A stretch of DNA of 16,468 nucleotides from Candidatus Altimarinota bacterium (lineage in GTDB: Bacteria; Patescibacteriota; Gracilibacteria; BD1-5; UBA6164): positions 1 through 16,468 of the forward strand of contig JAHDGX010000023.1 in assembly GCA_020631575.1 (NCBI GenBank), written 5' to 3'. Below, one piece after another: positions 8,552-16,058 of the stretch; position 1 is the stretch's first letter; every line of letters begins with the position of its first letter. The notes below the pieces were generated by a model. That model did no database searches and had not been told where the DNA came from. It saw only the letters and a list, made by a program, of their open reading frames with translations. The position numbers were made by a program, and so were the translations under genes.

Positions 8552-10060
8552 CTATTTTTGTTGGGATAATTTTTCTAATTCTCGCTTCGCTTGCAGCGCA
8601 AATTCACTTTCAGGAGAGCTTATTAGTATTTTCTTGAGATACGGAATTGCTGACAAGCTATCAGAGTTCTCAAGTTGAGTATATGCAAGATTTATTAAAA
8701 TAAAAGGATTCTCTGGATAGAGAGCAATTCATTCACTCAGAACTTCATAAGCTCTTGTTAGATTCCCATTTTCTCGTTCTATCCATCACCAGTATGCGTA
8801 GAAGTTACCATTATCTTCTGGGAATTTCGTAATTCATAATTGAGCCCAATTACTTGCAGTTTTATAATCAGAAGCAAGGATGTGATTATATATTCATAAG
8901 TTGAGATCACTTTGTGTATAAGATGTTTCATTTTTTATAAGTTCTTTAAATTCTTGTAATACATTTTCTTCATTTCCTAAATTGTAAAAATTGTGTATAA
9001 GCTGTCTACGAATGTTGAGAGAATTCTCAGAAGATAATCCTAAGGCTTTACGGAGGTATATGTTTGCTACAAGATATTCTCGAAGTTTAGTATTCACTAT
9101 TCAAAGCATATAATTCACTTGAGCATCTTCATCGTCTATTTCATAATAATCTCATAAAATTCACCTTGCTTTTTTATATTCTCAAAGTTCAAAATAACTC
9201 TGAGCAACAATTTTGATAATTGGCTTATAATCACTTCTTTCTGTAAGGAGTTTTTCTCACATATGAGCTGAGAGAGTATATAACTCATCTTTGTACCAAG
9301 ATCATATTATAAATGCATCTTTTAAAGAGATATCATCTGACTGGAAGTTTCTATAATTTTGAATTGCTTGTTTTATATTGCTTAGTTTTTTATATGAAAT
9401 CTCTTGAATAGTGGATCAAGATCATCCTACCTCTTGCCAGAGAGTCTCTCATAGCTTTTTTTTGCATTCGTGAAAGTCAGTGCTACATGAAAGAGAAGTT
9501 GTGTAATAAAATTTTTGCTCTTCACTTATATTCATACTCTTATACAATTCTATGTTAGATGCAATGCTTTCAGGAGAATCTAGATCAATCTGATATGATG
9601 TAAGTAGTAGGGTAGCTTCTATTATTTCTTCACTTGGATTTTCAATCTTGTTATAATAATTGAGAGCACTACCAAACTTTTTCATTTCTCGATATGTATC
9701 TCCAATTTTCTCTACTATAAGATTATCGCTTGGATTTTGTTTATAAAAATTGATGTACTTTGTAAGAGCAAGTGCTAGTTGTCAGTCTCGGTAGTGTGCA
9801 TCTCACTCTATAATAAGTCATTTGAGAGCAAGACGTTTTCTGATAGTTTCTATTTTTTCCCTAACTGCATCAGCTTTTATTTCTTTTATAGTTTTCTCTT
9901 GTTTAGATTCAACGATAACTCAACTTTCAGTTTTTACCTCCTCTCATAAGGTTTCTATTCATTCTCAAATGACAGTTTTGTTTTTTTCTATAAATAAATA
10001 AGTACCTACTCAAAGCACCATCAAGATGACAAGAAGACTAAATATAATTTTTTTCTGCAT
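8552..10060 (-). CDS. Membrane-anchored TPR-repeat protein
   Basis: 502 residues, ATG at 10060 to TAG at 8554-8552. A short basic start (MQKKI) and a hydrophobic helix at residues 5-22 form an uncleaved signal anchor or signal peptide; there is no lipobox Cys, so the bulk should lie outside the cytoplasm. From about residue 80 the sequence is a series of TPR-like helical pairs, with features such as DAHYRDGQLALALTKYINFY, SYFELGEYKKARGILGDYYE and WIERENGNLTRAYEVLSEG followed by ALYPENPFILINLAY. TPR arrays act as protein-docking scaffolds, and the partner is unknown. By hand count 21 of 29 glycines are TGA, among the highest shares in the window. It is followed after three bases by the 199-residue gene. 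Such arrays are common in envelope-assembly complexes, but nothing here ties it to a specific machine. Confidence 0.88.
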
Positions 10061-10154
10061 AAGATTTTTTATTGAAACAAATGTAACTATACTAAACCTT
10101 ATGATAATTCTCCTTGCATAATTGCAATATTATATTCTTTTGTTTCTCTCGACA

Positions 10155-11633
10155 TTGTATAAAAAAATAGCATCCAATACTATTGCGCAAATAATCTCTA
10201 AAGCACTCACAGCAATCATATCAATATTTCTTATTGGGCTTCTTACCAAATATCTTTCTATGGAAATGTATGGAAGCTATAATAAGGTTTTCTGATATTT
10301 ATGAATATTTGCATTTCTTGCTGACTTATGACTTTATACTATTACGGTACGGGAAATATCTAAAAGACCATCTAAAACAGCTCATATTATTTGAAATGTA
10401 CTTTCACTTAGGCTCATCTTATGAATACTTGTTTGTATCCCAGCAATGCTCATAGCATTTATGCTTCCGGCATATAATAGTGCACTCATACTCATAGCAC
10501 TTAGTATTACTTGCGTATTTACGATAATGAGCCTGTTAAATTCTGCTCTATTAGCCTTAATGCAATCACAGTTAAAAATGGAATTTTCCCTCATATCATT
10601 GGTGAGTGGTAAAATACTAAACCTCTTACTTGTTTCGGTAAGTCTTTTGTATGTTTTTGATGCATTTCAATCAGATATAGCATTTATTTCTATATTTATT
10701 GCTGCTTTACTTTGAGTGAGCCTTAATACTTATATGAATTATCTGTATGCTCAAAAAATAGTCCCGATCAAATTCTTATTTGATAGAGAATATATAAAAG
10801 AAATCTTTAACTTATCTCTTCCTTATGGACTCGCTTTGTTTTTATCCGTAGTATACTTTAAGGTAGACATAATTTTGTTATCACTTATTGAGCCTATTGC
10901 TGTATCAGACGTTTCGATAGCTTTGTACTCTCTTCCTATGAAAATAGTCGAAGTGCTGATGGTTTTGTGAGGATTTTATCTTAATTCCGTACTGCCCTGA
11001 CTCACGAATAAGTATGAGAAATGAGATAAGAATTGAATTCAAAAAACCTTGTGAGTTTCACTAAAAGTTTTAGTCAGTTTTGCTGCTTTAATTTATTTAC
11101 TTTGAAACGTATTTTCACATCAGATAATTTCGATTATCGCAACTCCTGAATACCTTACTCCTACGCTTCATATTTATAACTCAGTTCAAGCTCTAAATAT
11201 TTCTTTATGAGTACTAGTGTTTCACTTTGTGTCACTTGTTTTTATATATGCATTGATTGCTCATGAGAGGCAATCTATTTTACTAAAGGTTAATCTTGTC
11301 GTAACTTTGATTAACATTGTTTGAAATATTTTACTTATTCCAATATATTCTTTCATTGGTGCAGCCTATATAACTCTCATTTCGCAAATAATTTTAATGT
11401 GTATATGTAGTTATATAGTTTTAAGGGATATAAAAATAGAGTCAGTTTATATAGTTTGAATAGGAAAAACAATTGCTATAACAGGAATTCTACTATTTTT
11501 TTGAAAAAATATAGCAATGCCCTATTGAGATATAGTAAATATGATTGTTTTTGTTCCTCTTTTCTTATGTGCATTTTTGTTTTCAGAGTATATGTTATCT
11601 CAAAGACTTTTGAAAACTAGTTTTTCTCGATAA
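10155..11633 (+). CDS. Wzx/MATE-type polysaccharide flippase
   Basis: About 492 residues and 12-14 hydrophobic segments, the size and layout of the polysaccharide-transporter (Wzx/MurJ/MATE) superfamily that flips undecaprenyl-linked glycans across the membrane. The N-terminus is diagnostic: KKIASNTIAQIISKALTAII, then IFLIGLLTKYLSMEMYGSYN, DLGLYTITVREISK, and further on NLSLPYGLALFLSVVYFKVD. These match the Polysacc_synt pattern (G..., Y......, DLG....RE). TGA codons at LG, GLYT, GNV and other sites are Gly. No ATG precedes the first helix: ATG 10260 would delete it. The best start is TTG 10155 just before YKKIASN; TTG 10140 or 10122 are alternatives, bounded upstream by TAA 10119. It overlaps the converging pilin-like gene by 17 bases. 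Role in surface-glycan export is inferred from the family. Confidence 0.86.
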
Positions 11634-12159
11634 TACCAGTGAGGGCATTGATAGTAATATCTTTTGATATAGCTCATTTTGAAAGCCGCAGTTTTATTTT
11701 TTTGAATCTATCATCACTGCATCAACGCAAATATCATACCGATCATTCGAAATCAAGAGCAATAACTCCAGTTATAGATTCACTTGTTCCATTAAGTCTC
11801 ACACACTCAAGATTATTTAAAGAAAAGCTTTGAGGAGGAAGCCATGATGTCAGCCCTCCTGTACTACTATTTTCAAGAGTATAATATCACCTTATGCTTC
11901 AACTTCCACTTCAATCAATAATCGTAGTCCATGATATCGGGGTTTCAAGACTAGTGGTGACTCATTTTCAGATAAGTGCATTGTTTCTTTTTTCCTCAAT
12001 AAAACTGATAATACGAGTAGTTTCGATTTCGAGTTTTTGTATATCACCTGATCGAGAAAAATTCATATTTGAAGCTCAAATTAGTATTATGGATATGATA
12101 GTTATTCATACCATGAGTTCTCATAGTGTAAAACCTTGTAATTCACTGTTTTTAGGCAT
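11617..12159 (-). CDS. Type IV pilin-like (pseudopilin) protein
   Basis: 180 residues, ATG at 12159 to TAG at 11619-11617. It has a class III (prepilin) signal: a nine-residue polar leader followed by GFTLGELMVGITIISIIL. Gly -1, Phe +1 and the conserved Glu +5 are all present. A prepilin peptidase would cut after G10 and the following helix would pack in a filament core. Gly at +4 and +9 are TGA codons; GFTL(I/V)E is more usual. The C-terminal domain holds Gly/Ser/Thr-rich strands and two Cys (NLECVRLNG and YLRGCSDD) that could form a disulfide. The size fits a minor pilin or a competence/type II secretion pseudopilin. No pilus assembly genes are next to it, so it is an orphan here, diverging from the LPXTG surface protein. 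Confidence 0.88.
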
Positions 12160-12165
12160 AAACTT

Positions 12166-12196
12166 TTGTCAAAAAGGAAAAAAAATCTAATATAAC
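12166..12196 (+). promoter_or_regulatory. Weak candidate promoter of the LPXTG protein gene
   Basis: TTGTCA (12166-12171) is followed by TAATAT after 16 bases (12188-12193) or TATAAC after 19 (12191-12196). This lies in the divergent gap between the pilin-like gene and the LPXTG gene. It bears on start choice: ATG 12212 would have a very short leader and ATG 12257 a longer one. AT-richness makes chance matches likely. Confidence 0.3.
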
Positions 12197-12256
12197 TATA
12201 TTACTCTAAAGATGAGTGAAAACAAGACTGATTACTTACTTAAATTATTTTTAACT

Positions 12257-13282
12257 ATGAATGCTGCACTAAAATTTCTAATTCTCTCGGTAAGCCTACT
12301 TTTTACTACTGGTTTGTATGCATCAAGTATTCCATGAGAAATTGAAGTATTAGAAGCTTCAGACACATCTTTAAATCTTGATTGGGAAGATGTAGAAGGA
12401 GTACTGTGATATTATATTTATTATGGTGAAAGTTCATGATCAGGAGCTGATTATGATGTTGAAGGAGTCGATTTGATTGAAGAAAGTAATTTTCTACTCA
12501 CTGATTTAAAAGCAGAGACTCGATATTTTATTGCGGTAAGTAGTGTTGATGAGTTTTGAAGTGAGTCAGCATACTCACCAGAATTAGAATACGAAACATC
12601 TAAGGCATGAACTGTTCTTTCTGCTGCAAGTTTTAGAGTGGTAGAAGCACAAGCGATTGATGATAAAAGCATAGAAATTAAGTTTTCTGTTGATCTTGAA
12701 TCATGACTGGATGTTCAAAGACAATTTATTATTGAGAATCTAGCAACAAGTGAAGAACTTTCAGTAGATGTATCTGATCTTGTTCCTGGAGACCCAACTT
12801 CTGTTGTAGCAGTCTTAGGATGAACTCTCCTTGCAAATACTCAGTATAAAGTAACAGCCTTAGAAATACGAGATATAGATGGAAATACTATAGAGTCAGG
12901 CATAGATGCTTTTGTAAACTTTACAACTCCTATAGCTTTTTCTTCAGACCTTGAATCAGCATGAACATCTGATCCGGTTACGACAGATAACACAGAGACA
13001 GAGGGGAATACTTCTAGTTGATCGCAAAATGATCAAACTTCACCAAGTATAACAGATCCAATAAATCAACAAGAGGATCAGAATCAAGATCTAAATTCTG
13101 CTTGAGCTCTTCAATGAAACAATGCAGGGACAACAATATCCACATCAGATAATACCTCACAAGCTGCTAAAGATAACGAAAAATTACCTCAAACTGGACC
13201 AGAACACATACTTCTTGCTATGTTTGCTCTTATATTTTGAGCTGGTATATTTTACGCGAGATGATCAAGGAAGGAGTCATAA
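12257..13282 (+). CDS. Secreted Fn3/Ig-like surface protein with LPXTG sorting signal
   Basis: 341 residues from ATG 12257. The signal peptide is MNAALKFLILSVSLLFTTG followed by LYA, with likely cleavage before SSIPGE. Residues about 24-118 look like a fibronectin type III domain (SLNLDWEDVEG, YYIYYGES, LKAETRYFIAVSSVD). A second beta domain at about 125-225 resembles bacterial Ig-like (Big_5/SbsA) modules (SIEIKFSVDLESG, LLANTQYKVTAL, VNFTTP). A Ser/Thr/Asn/Gln-rich low-complexity stalk at about 230-305 follows. It ends LPQTG (310-314), then a hydrophobic helix and the basic tail RGSRKES, a complete class A/D-like sortase signal. A sortase would join it to the wall; none is in this window. 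An in-frame ATG at 12212 would add 15 residues and weaken the signal-peptide shape. Likely adhesion or display role, inferred from architecture. Confidence 0.88.
13184..13279 (+). other. C-terminal cell-wall sorting signal (LPQTG, helix, basic tail)
   Basis: Codes for the last 32 residues of the Fn3/Ig-like protein: LPQTGP, a hydrophobic stretch HILLAMFALIFGAGIFYA, and RGSRKES. Motif order and spacing are those of sortase substrates. One glycine of the helix and one of the tail are TGA codons, so standard-code translation would lose the signal. Confidence 0.85.
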
Positions 13283-13294
13283 ATATCTTTTAGT

Positions 13295-13329
13295 ACTAAA
13301 AAAGCTGCTTATAGAGCAGCTTTTTTAGT
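13295..13329 (+). terminator. Bidirectional rho-independent terminator, 15-bp perfect stem
   Basis: 13295-13309 pairs perfectly with 13315-13329 around the loop TATAG, with an AGCTGCT/AGCAGCT core and A6/T6 flanks. It ends the LPXTG gene (stop 13280-13282). The loop also contributes to the TAA (13311-13309) of the converging minus-strand gene, so that gene's last codons lie in the stem. Confidence 0.9.
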
Positions 13330-13821
13330 AAATGGAATGAGGAATCAAATCAGAGTATAGTTTTTATAACGGATGATAGAGTTGTATATTTCTATTATTC
13401 TTCTATATTTTTTCATGTCTTTTGATATTTTTGAGCTCTTTTGAATAGCAATATCCCTGAGATATAAAAACTTCTTATCTTTCAAAAGACTAGGATTTTT
13501 ATTACATATTTGAAATATAAAGTTAATTTCATGGTGAATATGTCACTGTAGTTCTATAAAGCTTTCTATATTATTTGTCATAGAAACAAGAGAAAATTCT
13601 TTTTTACGAAGAGTGAGTATCTCATCAAATACTTCATGATGACGAGTAAGGGAAGTGCGACTCACCTCATAGAGTCATGGGAATATATCACTTCTACTAA
13701 TAAACTTTTTAATAAGCTCTTTCTCCAAACGAGCAATCCTCGCGTGGAAAAAATACATAGCGATACAAAATACTGCTATGAGTATAAAAAGTCAGACACA
13801 GATATACAGATATATATTCAT
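13309..13821 (-). CDS. LemA-like membrane protein
   Basis: 170 residues, ATG at 13821 to TAA at 13311-13309. An N-terminal hydrophobic helix (YLYICVGLFILIAVFCIAMY) anchors a helical, mostly basic domain. The end, YRRIIEIYNSIIRYKNYTLI then GFLIPF, resembles the LemA family C-terminus, in which an YN..I....P segment closes a long helical bundle, and the overall plan (short N-out, one helix, helical body) fits LemA (about 180-200 residues). The match is partial, and the usual LemA central motif is not clear, so treat it as LemA-like at best. TGA codons encode Gly at three places. It is divergent from secE, with about 130 bases between the two starts. Confidence 0.75.
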
Positions 13822-13896
13822 ATCTTTATTGTATCAGAAAATGGCAAAGTGGTCAAAAAACTCTTTGACTTTTGATGAAAATAACTATACTTGTCT

Positions 13897-13924
13897 TTGA
13901 CAGGTGTTACAAGAATATTGTAAT
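13897..13924 (+). promoter_or_regulatory. Promoter of the secE-nusG operon
   Basis: A perfect TTGACA (13897-13902) followed after 16 bases by TGTAAT (13919-13924), five of six matches to TATAAT. It ends 26 bases upstream of the secE ATG, a suitable position for a housekeeping-type promoter. It is the best promoter match in the window. Confidence 0.55.
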
Positions 13925-13950
13925 GCTTTTTTATTACCTTAGTTTTATCT

Positions 13951-14274
13951 ATGTTACAGTTTGTAAAAGACTCCATTCGTGAGTTTAAGCATGTGGTGTG
14001 GCCAACGAGAAAAGAAACTCAAAAGTACTTTAGTCTTGTTTTAACACTCCTCACTTTTTTTGCCATTTATTTATTTTTGGTGAGTAATATTTTCTCTGAG
14101 ATTGTATTTACTCTTAAGAATACTTTTGGAAACGCAACCCCAGCAGGAAGTTCTTCAAGTCTTACAGATGAAGAAATTGATGCACTATTTTCAAACGAAG
14201 CTACTCTAGAACAGATAGAAGATACTTCAACTGGGTCAGTAGAGCAGTCAGTTTCAGGAACAGGGGGTCAATAA
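13951..14274 (+). CDS. secE: Preprotein translocase subunit SecE
   Basis: Small essential subunit of the SecYEG channel that clamps SecY. It is 107 residues. The conserved cytoplasmic amphipathic helix and hinge are clear: FVKDSIREFKHVVWPTRKET (4-23), with the signature WPTRKET, then one membrane helix at about 28-52. It directly precedes nusG (23-base gap), the classic secE-nusG order. Unusual: after the helix there is a tail of about 50 residues rich in Ser, Thr, Gly and acidic residues (SSSSLTDEEIDALFSNEA and on). Typical single-helix SecE proteins stop soon after the helix. None of its six glycines uses TGA, in contrast to most neighbours. A consensus promoter lies just upstream. Confidence 0.94.
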   Translation: MLQFVKDSIREFKHVVWPTRKETQKYFSLVLTLLTFFAIYLFLVSNIFSEIVFTLKNTFGNATPAGSSSSLTDEEIDALFSNEATLEQIEDTSTGSVEQSVSGTGGQ

Positions 14275-14297
14275 TTATTTACTAAAACACAAAAATT

Positions 14298-14834
14298 ATG
14301 TCTGAAAATAAATCAGAATGGTATGTTATCCAAGTAATATCTGGGACAGAAGAAAATGTAAAACAATCACTTTTTCAAAGAAGAGAAAGTTTCGCTTTAG
14401 AAGATCATATTATTGATGTATTTGTTCCAACTCATGATGTTGTTTCTGTAAGAGCTGGAGGAACAAAAGTGAAAAAGAAGAAGAATATTCTTCCTGGGTA
14501 TATTCTTGTAGAAATGGTAGTAACAAATGAGAGTTGGTATATTGTTCGTAATACTCCAAATGTTACTTGATTTCTTGGAGCTTGAAATATTCCTGTTCCT
14601 GTTTCAGGTGCAGAGCTTGAGCAACTTAGAGGAAAGGTTGAAAGTAAAGATGAAACATTCTCTACAAAATTCGCAAAATGAGATATGGCTCTTATCACTA
14701 AATGAGCTTTTGAATGAAATGAGGGGATTGTTACAGATGTAAATGAATCTAAGGGACTTGTAAAGGTAAATATTAACTTACTAGGAAGAGACACTCCTAT
14801 TGAATTAGATTTTTCACAAATTGTAGTTAAATAA
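14298..14834 (+). CDS. nusG: Transcription termination/antitermination factor NusG
   Basis: Binds RNA polymerase, promotes processive elongation and links transcription to Rho or the ribosome. It is 178 residues, the normal length. The NGN domain starts EWYVIQVISGTEENVKQSL (7-25), continues with VFVPTHDVV and the hallmark KKKKNILPGYILVEM, and ends near WYIVRNTPNVTGFLG, where the G is TGA 14568. A KOW domain follows: KGDMALITKGAFEGNEGIV (about 125-145), then the strands of IELDFSQIVVK. The KOW glycines are partly TGA. The usual next genes rplK-rplA are absent; an unknown bitopic protein follows after 10 bases. A long opposite-strand open frame over this gene is a shadow. Confidence 0.96.
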
Positions 14835-14844
14835 TCAATTTTTG

Positions 14845-15534
14845 ATGAGACCATTACTCTTTATACTCATATTTCTTATGCTGATAATATCTTGAAATAT
14901 TGGAGCATATGTTATTAGTGAAGATTATCGGTTCTTTCTCAAAAAATTGAAATATCAGCAAGAAATTGTTTACGAACAAGAAAACGTTATTGATGATAAT
15001 GAGAGAGTAATTATTATCGATGATCCAGAGAGTGACCCAGAAGATGCTGAAAAGATTATAGTAAATAGGGAAGGACTCACATTTCTAGAGGCTTTAGGAA
15101 ATAGACAAAAACAGGAGCTTGAACAAGAAGAGAAAAAAAATACTCAGGCTGAGGATGAGTTACTGGATGAGTTCAGACAAAGTTTTATTTTATCAAAAGT
15201 TGAAGAACCTGATTTACTTTTTGGTATTACAGGTGAATATCCTGATGAATATAAAGAATATGCAAATAAACATATAAGCTTGTATATGTTTCCCACAAAA
15301 GATTATAGGGAGGTATATAATATATTTAAGGTCTTGAGTTATGAGCTTCCGTATGAGATAAATGTAGTTGATAACTTTTGAGATGCTTCGTTTTATATAA
15401 ATATGAAGGAACTTTTTAGTGATAACTATGTGAGAATAGTCTTTCAATATCAAAATACTGCTTTTTGATTGAAAATAAAAAAAGATAACTATAATAGAAC
15501 CAAAGAAATCCTCGATAATCTAGAGGAAGAATAA
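14845..15534 (+). CDS. Bitopic acidic protein of unknown function
   Basis: 229 residues. MRPLLFILIFLMLIISG forms an N-terminal membrane helix or signal sequence. Right after it comes SEDYRFFLKKLKYQQE, then a very acidic stretch (residues about 45-105; runs of Asp and Glu such as DDPESDPEDAE) with coiled-coil character near RQKQELEQEEKKNTQAEDEL. The C-terminal domain of about 110 residues (LLFGITGEYPDEYKEYANK onward, ending EILDNLEEE) looks like a compact alpha/beta fold, which I do not recognise. TGA at 14893, 15379 and 15466 are Gly; the 15379 codon is inside the conserved-looking end domain, so the stop of the standard reading is false. It lies between nusG (10-base gap) and greA (25-base gap), clearly in the same operon. 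Position suggests an envelope or secretion-linked role, which is speculative. Confidence 0.86.
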
Positions 15535-15559
15535 ATAATAATTTTTAAAATACGTATAT

Positions 15560-16048
15560 ATGTCAGAACAGGTAATTTACTTAACACAGGAAGGACTTGA
15601 AAAACTTCAGGAAGAGCTAAGATATCTTAAAGAAGAAAAGAGAGTTGAGATTGCAGAAAAACTTAAAGAAGCAATTAGTTTTTGAGATTTAAGTGAAAAT
15701 TCTGAGTATGAAGATGCTCGTAATGAACAAGCACAAGTTGAACTCAGAATTACAGAAGTAGAAGATCAACTCAAAAGAGTAGAGATAATTAAAGAAGAAA
15801 AAAAATCAGGAGGAGCCAAGAAGATTAATATGGGTATGACCATAACAATTAGTGAAGAGGGATCAAAAGAAAAAGAAAGTTATAAGATAGTAGGTACAAC
15901 AGAAGCAAATATATTGGCTGAAGTCCCTACAATATCAAATGAATCTCCACTTTGAAAGATGATTCTTGGGAAAAAGAAATGAGATTCTTTTAAGCTAAAA
16001 AATTGAGGAGGAAGTTCTATAGAATATAAAATACTTGAAGTAGCATAA
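15560..16048 (+). CDS. greA: Transcription elongation factor GreA
   Basis: Stimulates RNA polymerase to cleave backtracked RNA, freeing arrested complexes. It is 162 residues, the normal size of about 158. The N-terminal coiled coil starts YLTQEGLEKLQEELRYLK and contains the tip signature ISFGDLSENSEYEDARNEQA (39-58). The acidic tip residues DLSEN.EY act at the polymerase active site, and the preceding Gly is TGA 15683. The C-terminal FKBP-like domain has the ISNESPLGKMILGKKKGDSF segment; canonical GreA reads ISxxSPxGxALxGKxxGD, and the G of SPLG and of KKKGD are TGA codons. It follows the unknown bitopic gene and precedes the DUF212 gene after 10 bases. GreB is less likely, since the tip sequence reads like GreA. 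Confidence 0.96.
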
Positions 16049-16058
16049 TTAAAACCAC

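Noticed and set aside
11639..12190. Plus-strand open frames at 11639-11833 and 11894-12190
   Set aside because: Both are shadows of the minus-strand pilin-like gene, which has a clear prepilin signal and uses TGA-Gly.
14432..14854. 140-codon open frame on the minus strand
   Set aside because: It lies over nusG, whose family motifs are unmistakable on the plus strand; the antisense product looks like low-complexity Ser/Thr/Phe translation of the complement.
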